Shown: piece by piece, positions 57,482 through 64,000 of the stretch | Layout of the letters: every line of letters starts with the position of its first letter | Position numbering within the stretch: the first letter of the stretch is position 1 | Origin: Opitutaceae bacterium | GTDB taxonomy: Bacteria > Verrucomicrobiota > Verrucomicrobiia > Opitutales > Opitutaceae | Assembly: GCA_041395105.1 (NCBI GenBank) | Contig: JAWLBB010000001.1 | Coordinates: 682,001 to 746,000, forward strand | DNA: 64,000 nt | Direction: 5' to 3' | Made by a program: the position numbers and the translations under genes | Notes under the pieces: model-generated | The model's database searches: none | The model's input: only the letters and a program-made list of their open reading frames with translations | What the model was told of the DNA's origin: nothing

Positions 57482-59017
57482 ATGCCTCCCGCAATGGATT
57501 CCACCTTATTGATCGAGATCGCCCGGACCAATCAATGGGCGGCCATCTACCCGGAGCTTGTTCTCGGCGGCCTGGCTCTCGGCCTGCTCGCTCTTGAGCT
57601 TCTCCTGCCCCGTTCGCTCCATCGGATGATACCGCGGATCGCGGTCTGGGTTCAGGTTCTTCTGCTCGTCTATATCCTGCTCTTTGACTGGACCAACCGC
57701 TTCATCGGGATGGAGACTTTCGACGGCATGTTGCTTCACTCCGGTGCCGGGCAGATCATGCGGGTCTTCTTCATCCTCTGTTCCATCCTGGTCTGCTACC
57801 TCGGCCAGGTGGCCCTGGAGAGGCAGACGATGCCCCGGATCGAGTTCTTTCACATCGTCCTGGTGGTCTCGGCGGCCATGATGCTGCTGGCCCAGAGCAA
57901 TCATTTCGTGATGCTCTTCGTGGCACTCGAGACGATCACGGTCGGTTTCTACGTCCTCGTCAGCTACTTCCGGCAGAATCCGGTCACCCTCGAGGCAGGC
58001 CTCAAGTACCTCGTTCTCGGTGCGCTCAGCTCGGCCATCCTGCTCTTCGGCATCGTTCTGCTCTACGGAGTCGGCGGATCGCCGGACCTCCCGGGCTCCA
58101 GCGCCACCTCGATGCACTTTGAGTCGCTCCGGATCTTCCTCGAGCAGAACAGCGACAATTCCCTGGCCATCGCGGGGGTTCTCCTGGTCGTGGCCGGCAT
58201 CGCCTTCAAGGTCGGACTATTCCCGTTCCAGATCTGGATCCCGGATGTCTACCAGGGAGCCCCGACCCCGGTGACCGCCTTCCTCGCGGTCGGCTCGAAG
58301 GGTGCCGGTGTGGCCATCCTCGTCACCCTGGTCACCCGGGTTTTTCTGCCGATGCAGGGCATCCTGCTTCCGGTTCTCGGTGCCCTGGCCGCGGCCACCA
58401 TCCTTTTCGGCAACCTTGCGGCACTGACCCAGCGCAATACAAAGCGGCTGATGGGCCTCTCCGGGATCTCCCATGCCGGATTCATCCTGGTCGGGATCAT
58501 TGCCTCGGTCAGTGTCTCCTGGGCGGGTGGCGCGGTCATCTTCTACCTGTTCGGCTACCTTTTCGCCTCTTTTGCGGTCTTTGCGGTGATCACCCATCTG
58601 GCCGGTCAGGACGACACGGCCCAGGACCTGGATCACTACCTCGATCTGGCGAAGGACCAGCCATTTCTCGGGGCGGTCCTGGCCATCGGCCTTGGCTCTT
58701 TGGCCGGCATCCCTCCGCTGGCCGGTTTCATCGGCAAGGCGCTCATTTTTGTGGCCGCCTTTCAGGCCGGTCTCTATGGATTGCTGGCCGTCGCGATCGC
58801 CGGTGTGATCATCTCGATCTACTATTACTTCGGGTGGATCAAGGCGGCTTTCTTCGACACCTGGCAGCTGCCGGGCCAGGAGAAACCGGACTCCCCGGCG
58901 GCCTCGGTCGTTATCAGTCCCTACGCCCGTCTGGCCATGGTCGGCCTGACCGCCGCGACGGTCATCCTGGGGCTTTTCCAGGGCTCGTTCGGCAACTGGC
59001 TGTTGACGGCCTGGTAG
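57482..59017 (+). CDS. nuoN: NADH-quinone oxidoreductase subunit N
   Basis: 511 residues (57494 ATG is an alternative start). Antiporter-like subunit: FVALETITVGFYVLVSYFRQNPVTLEAGLKYLVLGALSSAILL (Glu and Lys, read in parts), FKVGLFPFQIWIPDVYQGAPTPVTAFLAVGSK and TKRLMGLSGISHAGFIL. Last gene of the operon; a 'taggagaggcttta' hairpin follows 95 bp later. Confidence 0.97.
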   Translation: MPPAMDSTLLIEIARTNQWAAIYPELVLGGLALGLLALELLLPRSLHRMIPRIAVWVQVLLLVYILLFDWTNRFIGMETFDGMLLHSGAGQIMRVFFILCSILVCYLGQVALERQTMPRIEFFHIVLVVSAAMMLLAQSNHFVMLFVALETITVGFYVLVSYFRQNPVTLEAGLKYLVLGALSSAILLFGIVLLYGVGGSPDLPGSSATSMHFESLRIFLEQNSDNSLAIAGVLLVVAGIAFKVGLFPFQIWIPDVYQGAPTPVTAFLAVGSKGAGVAILVTLVTRVFLPMQGILLPVLGALAAATILFGNLAALTQRNTKRLMGLSGISHAGFILVGIIASVSVSWAGGAVIFYLFGYLFASFAVFAVITHLAGQDDTAQDLDHYLDLAKDQPFLGAVLAIGLGSLAGIPPLAGFIGKALIFVAAFQAGLYGLLAVAIAGVIISIYYYFGWIKAAFFDTWQLPGQEKPDSPAASVVISPYARLAMVGLTAATVILGLFQGSFGNWLLTAW

Positions 59018-59112
59018 GCCGCTCATTTCCAGAAACGGTGGGCTCCCAAATACGGCATTTCATCGACCCGGACAGCGCGCCCGGTACGAGGTGCGCGGCC
59101 CGGGATGGATCT

Positions 59113-59170
59113 GTAGGAGAGGCTTTATGCCTCGATCAATTGCCAAATCGAGGCATAAAGCCTCTCCTAC
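59113..59170. repeat. 'taggagaggctttatgcc' hairpin, intact copy
   Basis: Arms gtaggagaggctttatgcct and aggcataaagcctctcctac pair perfectly, with T/A replacing C/G relative to other copies on both arms. Between nuoN and thyA. Confidence 0.85.
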
Positions 59171-59198
59171 GGGGGAGGAATGTGAGTTTCCCGACGGT

Positions 59199-59993
59199 AT
59201 GAAAGAGTATCACCGACTGTTGCGCCTCGTCCTCGATGAGGGACGCTTGAAGACGGACCGAACCGGTACCGGCACCCGGGCCGTTTTCGGCGCACAGGCC
59301 CGTTTCCCGTTGGCCGATGGGTTTCCCATGGTCACGACGAAGAAGCTTCATGTGCGTTCGATCTTTCATGAGCTGCTCTGGTTCCTCAAGGGGGAGACAA
59401 ATCTGCGTTACCTGCACGAGAACAAGGTGACGATCTGGGACGAATGGGCGGATGAGAACGGAGACCTCGGGCGTGTTTACGGGGCGCAATGGCGCGATTG
59501 GCGCAAACCGGATGGTGGGCGTGTCGATCAGATCGCCCAGGTGGTTGAGCAGATCCGCCGCAATCCGGATAGCCGGCGTCACCTGGTCTGCGCGTGGAAT
59601 CCGGGAGAGATCGATCAGATGGCCCTGCCGCCCTGCCACGCCCTCTTCCAGTTCTTTGTTCAGGACGGCGAACTGAGCCTTCAGCTCTACCAGAGAAGCG
59701 CGGACATCTTTCTGGGCGTGCCTTTCAATATCGCGTCCTATGCCCTTCTCCTGCTGATGGTGGCACAGGTCTGCGGACTCAAGCCGGGAGCCTTTGTCCA
59801 CACCTTCGGCGACCTCCACCTCTATTCGAATCACGTCGAGCAGGCAAAGCTACAGCTCTCGCGCGATTGCCGAAAGCTTCCTGACGTAAAGTTAAACCCG
59901 GATGTCCGGGAAATCGATGCCTTCCGCTACGAGGACATCGAAGTCATCGGCTATGATCCCCACCCGGCGATCAAGGCCCCGATCGCGGTTTGA
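59199..59993 (+). CDS. thyA: thymidylate synthase
   Basis: 264 residues from ATG 59199, the same length as E. coli ThyA. Nucleophile Cys146 in MALPPCHALFQFF, phosphate-binding Arg in RTGTGTRAVFGAQARF, LPWFLKGE-type WFLKGETNLRYLHE, and DIFLGVPFNIASYALLLLMVAQ and HTFGDLHLYSNH for folate and dUMP. Makes dTMP from dUMP with methylene-THF. The upstream frame is just open and begins inside the repeat. folA follows on the same strand. Confidence 0.98.
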   Translation: MKEYHRLLRLVLDEGRLKTDRTGTGTRAVFGAQARFPLADGFPMVTTKKLHVRSIFHELLWFLKGETNLRYLHENKVTIWDEWADENGDLGRVYGAQWRDWRKPDGGRVDQIAQVVEQIRRNPDSRRHLVCAWNPGEIDQMALPPCHALFQFFVQDGELSLQLYQRSADIFLGVPFNIASYALLLLMVAQVCGLKPGAFVHTFGDLHLYSNHVEQAKLQLSRDCRKLPDVKLNPDVREIDAFRYEDIEVIGYDPHPAIKAPIAV

Positions 59994-60058
59994 GATGCGA
60001 CTGTGGATGAGTCCGATCACCGACATGGCCGGCACGCCGGGGAGGTTGTGCCCAACCT

Positions 60059-60128
60059 GTAGGAGAGGCTTTACGCCTCGATCAAACCGCCGCTTTGCCA
60101 TCGAATCGAGGCGTAAAGCCTCTCCTAC
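60059..60128. repeat. 'taggagaggctttacgcc' hairpin, intact copy with long loop
   Basis: Arms gtaggagaggctttacgcct and aggcgtaaagcctctcctac pair perfectly; the loop (caaaccgccgctttgccatc...) is longer than in other copies. Between thyA and folA. Confidence 0.85.
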
Positions 60129-60167
60129 AAGGGAATTCGGAGCTCTGGGCGGAGCGAGTTTTCTAGA

Positions 60168-60671
60168 ATGAAGCTTTCTCCGACAAACCTTTACGGCGTC
60201 CGGGTCATCGCAATTGCGGCGATGGCCGAAAACCGGGTGATCGGAAGCGGAAACCGACTGCCCTGGCATGTTCCGGGGGATTTCCAGTGGTTCAAGAGCC
60301 GCACGCTGGGCAAGACGCTTCTGATGGGGCGAAAGACTTTCGAATCGCTCGGCAGGCCGTTGCCGAAGCGGCGAACGATTGTGCTCTCACGGTCGGGTTT
60401 TGTGGCGGAGGGCATCACGGTGATCGCCTCCCTCGATCAACTTGCCGGGCTCCTGACCGAGCCGGAGCTTTGGGTTTGTGGTGGGGCGGAGATCTATTCG
60501 ATGACCCTGCCGCGCTGGGATGAGCTCCTGCTCAGTGTCATCTCGGGGGAGTATCCGGGAGATGCCTTTTTCCCGGCCTTTGAGGATTCCATGACTGGAG
60601 GTGCGATCATCCACGAAGGCGAGGGATTCGTGGTCCGGCGTTACCTCGGGAAAAGGGGCCAGGCGCGGTAA
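60168..60671 (+). CDS. folA: dihydrofolate reductase
   Basis: 167 residues. IAAMAENRVIGSGNRLPWHVPGDFQWFK with the catalytic Asp38, GRKTFESLGRPLPKRRTIVLSR (NADPH site), and ELWVCGGAEIY. Regenerates THF from DHF made by ThyA, a common gene pair. The start at ATG 60168 has an N-terminal extension of about 9 residues (MKLSPTNLY); GTG at about 60198 (VRVIAIAAM) is an alternative. Confidence 0.97.
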   Translation: MKLSPTNLYGVRVIAIAAMAENRVIGSGNRLPWHVPGDFQWFKSRTLGKTLLMGRKTFESLGRPLPKRRTIVLSRSGFVAEGITVIASLDQLAGLLTEPELWVCGGAEIYSMTLPRWDELLLSVISGEYPGDAFFPAFEDSMTGGAIIHEGEGFVVRRYLGKRGQAR

Positions 60672-60717
60672 GGCTTGCGGTTGGGCCGCTTCGGGTGCAC
60701 CCTGATCCCTGCTTCGA

Positions 60718-61272
60718 ATGCTCAGGAGACGCCACAGCTGGTTGATCTTCAGCCTCAGTTTTGCGCTGTTGGCCGCGTCGGCTTGGGCGGGTCGCCCGGT
60801 CAATTACAGCCGGAAGAACCCGGCGGGTAAACAGGTCTCGCGACCGGAAACAACCATGGATCCGACGGGACGGGTCATTCATTCAACGGAGACCCTCAAC
60901 CGGAAAATGCTTGATTCGAAGATGGCTCGGGCGAACCGGGAGCAGGCACCGATCGCCGTGACCGAGGCCAACCGCAAGCGGGTCAATGTCTATGGGAAGA
61001 AGGAGATTCCGATGGTGGAAACGCGCCTCCTGACGAAACCCGGGGACGAGGTCGTCATTACGCGAATGAGCGAAGAGGAGTTCCAGGCGATCGTGAAAAA
61101 GTACCAGCAGAACATGAAGGAGCCGGTGGAGACACGAAAGAGCGGGATTGAGGTCGGTGAGGAAGGCGTTTCGCTCGACGAGATCAACAAGTACTCGGAT
61201 CCGTCGCGTGGGCTGGAAAAGCAGGGGATTCCGGTCGAGAAGGCGGGGGGCGGCGAGGAAACCAGGGACTGA
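60718..61272 (+). CDS. exported protein of unknown function
   Basis: 184 residues. Signal peptide about 1-24 (WLIFSLSFALLAASAWAG). The mature part is charged and Lys/Glu/Arg-rich with no Cys and no family that I recognise (TTMDPTGRVIHSTETLNRKML; VITRMSEEEFQAIVKKYQQNM; GVSLDEINKYSDPSRG). Predicted to be periplasmic. Begins 46 bp after folA, so may be co-transcribed. No function is suggested. Confidence 0.65.
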   Translation: MLRRRHSWLIFSLSFALLAASAWAGRPVNYSRKNPAGKQVSRPETTMDPTGRVIHSTETLNRKMLDSKMARANREQAPIAVTEANRKRVNVYGKKEIPMVETRLLTKPGDEVVITRMSEEEFQAIVKKYQQNMKEPVETRKSGIEVGEEGVSLDEINKYSDPSRGLEKQGIPVEKAGGGEETRD

Positions 61273-61386
61273 GTCGGGACTCCTCTGGCGGGGGGATGCC
61301 CTGGGCGGCTGGTGCGCAGCCAGACGATGCGATCGAAGTTCCTCAATGGATGGTTTGAGGCCGCTCGATCGAATTCGTAAAAAACA

Positions 61387-61416
61387 GAGCCCGTCGCTCG
61401 ATGAGCAGACGGGCTC
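61387..61416 (-). terminator. terminator of the alkaline phosphatase gene
   Basis: 9-bp stem (gagcccgtc / gacgggctc) followed on the minus strand by TGTTTTTT (61386-61379). A second hairpin overlaps the stop codon: 61430-61443 pairs with 61477-61490 (tgacggttttcaac and gttgaaaacggtca, one mismatch). Both lie downstream of the phosphatase gene. Confidence 0.75.
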
Positions 61417-61487
61417 CGTCAATTCGAACTGACGGTTTTCAACTCAACGGTTCTTCGAGCCTTCCACCGTCGTTGTGTTGAAAACGG

Positions 61488-63521
61488 TCAATGATGGTCG
61501 CGACTGTCCCAGTCCCAGTCTTTGCCTTTGTCATGGTCCTTTTTCCAGTCCTTGCCTTCGTCGCAGCCTTCGAGGGCGGCGGCCATCGCCTTGAAGAAGA
61601 CAGTGGTGTTGTCCATCACTCCGTGGAACCGCTCGGCCCCGCACCCGAGGGCGGAGAGGGGAATGTCGGAGGCGGTGTGGACGGCGGTCGACCCGCCCAC
61701 CTGTCCGGTGACGAGGAAGCCGTCGCGATTCATGGGCCCGCTCGGATAGAGGTTGAGCGGGGCGGATCCGTTCAGGGGCTGCTGGCTGTCCCGGAGGGGT
61801 TGCGGGTTGGTGATCCAGTCCTCGTAGCGGTCGGCATTGGCGGCATAGCCGATGAGCATGCGGTAGTCGACATCGGTTGTCTCAGGATAGCCGTCAGCGG
61901 CGATGGTGTAGCGGGGGAAACCGGCCGCATCATAGGTTCCTACCAGGTTGTTGCGCAGGGCTGTGAGCGAGCCATCGGAGGCGGCCTCTTCCAAGCCTGC
62001 CTGGGTGGTCCGGGAACCGCCGATGATATTGACTCCGGCACACTCGTGGTCAGCGGTGATGATGACGAGGGTATCCTCGTTCCGCAGGGCGAAGCGGCGG
62101 GCAACGTCGATGGCACGGTCGAATTCGATGGTGTCGAGGATCCAGCGCTCGGTATCCATGTTGTGGGCCTGTTTGTCGATCGAGGCGGCTTCGACCATGA
62201 GAACGAAGCCATTCCTGTTCTTGGAAAGCACTTTCAGCGCAGCCCGGGTCATCTCGTCGAGCATCGGCTGGTCGGGGAAGCCGTAGTCCTGAACGACCGT
62301 GCTGCCGCCGAGTCCATCTTCCACTCCCCGCTGTCCATTGATCTTGTCGAGTGCGACATTCATGTTCGAGTAGGCGAAGAGTCCGAGGAGCTTCTTGGTA
62401 TTGCCGGGAATGGCCATCAGGTCGGACCGGTTGGCGGCGTATTTGAAACCGGCTGACTGGAAGTCACCCAAGAGGTCACGTGATTCATTCAGTTCCCCGG
62501 TCGGCACTCCCCAGGCATTGGCGACATCCGTCGGGAGAACGTAGTCATTCGAATTGGAGCGGGCACTTCCGATCTCGCCCTTGGGGAGAAACCACTTCCG
62601 GCCGCCGCCCATCAGCACGGACAGCCCGCTGATACCGCGCTCATCGAGATATTGATCGCAGATGCCGGTGCCGGCGCCCCGGTTTGAGGTATGGGAACCG
62701 AAAGCGCCCGGGGTGGCGTCAAAGACGTCTGATGTGGTCACGATGCCGAGTGACGCCCCCCTGATTCTCTTCAGGTATTCACCGATGTTTTCCACACGGG
62801 GATTGTCAAACGCATCGACGGTATCGTCGGGGAAGACGCCCTGCTGGTTGTTATTGGATTTGTTGCCGGTCGAATAGCAGGCGGCTCCGGGGGCGGAGTC
62901 GGTCACGATCGAGTTGAGGGAATGGGTGTTGATCAGGGCCACCTGGGGGAACATGTCCATCGCGAGCTGGGCGTCGGCCTTGCCCTGGGTGACACCGTTC
63001 AGCATGATCCGGGCAGCAGTCCGATGGGCGATGCCCATGCCGTCTCCGATCATGAAGATGATGTTCTTGGCTTTTCCGCCTTTGCCCTGGAGTTCGACAA
63101 CCTCGAAGTTCCCGGTGCCCTTGCCGGTGGCGTTGTCGCTCTGCTTGGCAACCACGGTCAGCTTGTGGATGCCCGGCTTCTTGACCGAGGTGGCACGGAG
63201 TGAGGCGCTGACCGTATTGGTCGGAAGACCGGACGCTGTGGCAGGGGTCAGAGTCACCGGGCCGGAGACTTCCCTTCCGTCGAGGTAGAACCTGACGCTC
63301 TTGATGGTCTCGCCTTCATCCGGGGCGATGGTGGCCTGAAGGTCGAATCTCTGACCGGGCAGAAAACGGGAGGTGATGGGCTCGTCCGGGATCCCGTAGC
63401 TGAACAGGGCACTTGGTGGAGTCAGGCGGAGAACCTCGGGGGCTGCGTCCAGAACGGCGCACGGAACGACGAACGCGGCGGTAGCCGCGGCGATGAGCTG
63501 CAATGTGTTTTTTGTATTCAT
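61488..63521 (-). CDS. secreted alkaline phosphatase (PhoA family) with His/Asp/Lys-rich tail
   Basis: 677 residues from ATG 63521. Signal peptide about 1-26 (LIAAATAAFVVPCAVLDA). An N-terminal Ig-like/beta-sandwich domain (about 28-145) precedes the catalytic domain: metal Asp160 in MIGDGMGIAHR, nucleophile Ser209 in TDSAPGAACYSTGN, and metal-binding DHECAG and SIDKQAHNMD. It hydrolyses phosphomonoesters in the periplasm or outside. The last 29 or so residues (from CDEGKDWKKDHD) are rich in Lys, Asp, Trp and His (KGKDWDWDSRDHH), not part of the family. The gene just upstream on the same strand is the partial one below. Confidence 0.92.
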   Translation of the reverse strand: MNTKNTLQLIAAATAAFVVPCAVLDAAPEVLRLTPPSALFSYGIPDEPITSRFLPGQRFDLQATIAPDEGETIKSVRFYLDGREVSGPVTLTPATASGLPTNTVSASLRATSVKKPGIHKLTVVAKQSDNATGKGTGNFEVVELQGKGGKAKNIIFMIGDGMGIAHRTAARIMLNGVTQGKADAQLAMDMFPQVALINTHSLNSIVTDSAPGAACYSTGNKSNNNQQGVFPDDTVDAFDNPRVENIGEYLKRIRGASLGIVTTSDVFDATPGAFGSHTSNRGAGTGICDQYLDERGISGLSVLMGGGRKWFLPKGEIGSARSNSNDYVLPTDVANAWGVPTGELNESRDLLGDFQSAGFKYAANRSDLMAIPGNTKKLLGLFAYSNMNVALDKINGQRGVEDGLGGSTVVQDYGFPDQPMLDEMTRAALKVLSKNRNGFVLMVEAASIDKQAHNMDTERWILDTIEFDRAIDVARRFALRNEDTLVIITADHECAGVNIIGGSRTTQAGLEEAASDGSLTALRNNLVGTYDAAGFPRYTIAADGYPETTDVDYRMLIGYAANADRYEDWITNPQPLRDSQQPLNGSAPLNLYPSGPMNRDGFLVTGQVGGSTAVHTASDIPLSALGCGAERFHGVMDNTTVFFKAMAAALEGCDEGKDWKKDHDKGKDWDWDSRDHH

Positions 63522-63562
63522 AGGATAGGAATTGTGGCGAAAGTTGCGATACATGGGCTGAT

Positions 63563-64000
63563 TCAGCCGTCCGCGGATGCGCCGGGTTCCGAATTCAGCG
63601 GACTCATTCCGGGGGTACGGGCCGTATTGAGGGCGGGCTTTGGATCGAGGCGCAGTCGTGCGGCGGTGATACGGCCGTCCGGGTCCTCGTGGTTGCCCAG
63701 TTCAAGTGTGCCCGTCAGCAGGAGAAGCCCCGGCGTAAAGGGAACGGGTCCGGAGACCTCTGCCGGATCAAGGGTCACGGCGATCGTGGTGGCGGGCAGA
63801 TCCTCGGCGAATCCATACTCATGGGTGAAGAGGGAGAAGGCGAAAGGGGCCAGCAGCAGGCGGCCGGGTAGGGGTTGATCTTCCCGGACCATGAAACCCA
63901 GCATCCGCACCCGCTTTCCCTCGAGGGAGCGGGTCTTCTCGGTGAATTCGAGTCCGGTCGGCCCGATTGGCATTTCGAACAGCTCGCGGAACTGCAATTC
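63563..64000 (-). CDS. protein of unknown function (5' end outside window)
   Basis: At least 144 residues, frame open to the window edge, so the N-terminus is cut. GLEFTEKTRSLEGKRVRMLGFMVRE and LLLAPFAFSLFTHEYGFAEDLPATTIAVTLD suggest a beta-rich fold of the DUF3299 type, but the usual Cys/His ligands of that family are not seen, so I am unsure. Ends 41 bp before the alkaline phosphatase start; likely the same operon. Confidence 0.55.
   Translation of the reverse strand, partial: ELQFRELFEMPIGPTGLEFTEKTRSLEGKRVRMLGFMVREDQPLPGRLLLAPFAFSLFTHEYGFAEDLPATTIAVTLDPAEVSGPVPFTPGLLLLTGTLELGNHEDPDGRITAARLRLDPKPALNTARTPGMSPLNSEPGASADG

Overview
The window is high-GC bacterial DNA, most likely from a member of Verrucomicrobiota close to Opitutales/Opitutaceae. 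This is inferred, not proven. The main pointers are the secreted PQQ-propeller protein ending in two 'NISTRG...GFVI.G' modules of a kind I associate with Opitutaceae, the mixture of RNase E/G and RNase Y, the unusual nuo layout, and the scarcity of Shine-Dalgarno sequences. There is no phage, no CRISPR array and no large genomic island.

Layout: 1-5 kb carries an outer-membrane barrel protein (5' end outside the window), an orphan sensor kinase and the PQQ-propeller protein. 5-10.7 kb holds RNase E/G, RodA, RNase Y and QueF. 10.7-14.1 kb has small metabolic enzymes (inositol-phosphatase family, DEDD exonuclease, SMP-30 lactonase, HAD phosphatase). 14.2-19.2 kb is gyrB-gyrA, divergent from an Rrf2 regulator. 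20-21.2 kb is a zinc-ribbon coiled-coil gene followed by rnpB (RNase P RNA). 21.5-23.8 kb is a three-gene pseudopilin operon. 24.3-28.5 kb is a heterodimeric ABC exporter with a leader that looks like a translation-coupled transcription attenuator. 28.7-44.5 kb is mixed: GluQ-RS, a VKOR-thioredoxin fusion, NagA, a nitrilase-family amidase, an oligopeptide-binding lipoprotein, a decayed maltoporin fused in frame to a ceramidase-like ORF, a cytochrome c, a GlxA-type regulator, a VapBC-type toxin-antitoxin pair, a GH29 fucosidase and a YhcH protein. 44.7 kb has tRNA-Ser(GGA) inside partial duplications. 45.2-59 kb is the complex I operon nuoBCDEFGHIJKLMN, without nuoA. 59.2-60.7 kb has thyA and folA. 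The window ends with a secreted alkaline phosphatase.

The gaps are full of short palindromic repeats in several families: a 64-bp element with two hairpins (five copies, all exactly 64 bp), a 'taggagaggctttacgcc' hairpin (five copies plus a remnant), very long perfect palindromes flanking queF, and MITE-like elements, one inserted into another with a TA duplication.

Functional links: queF and gluQ both belong to the queuosine pathway; thyA and folA form the dTMP cycle; nagA and the fucosidase suit growth on host or algal glycans; RNase E/G, RNase Y and RNase P are RNA-processing factors. The most interesting item is the 28.2-28.5 kb leader of the ABC exporter.
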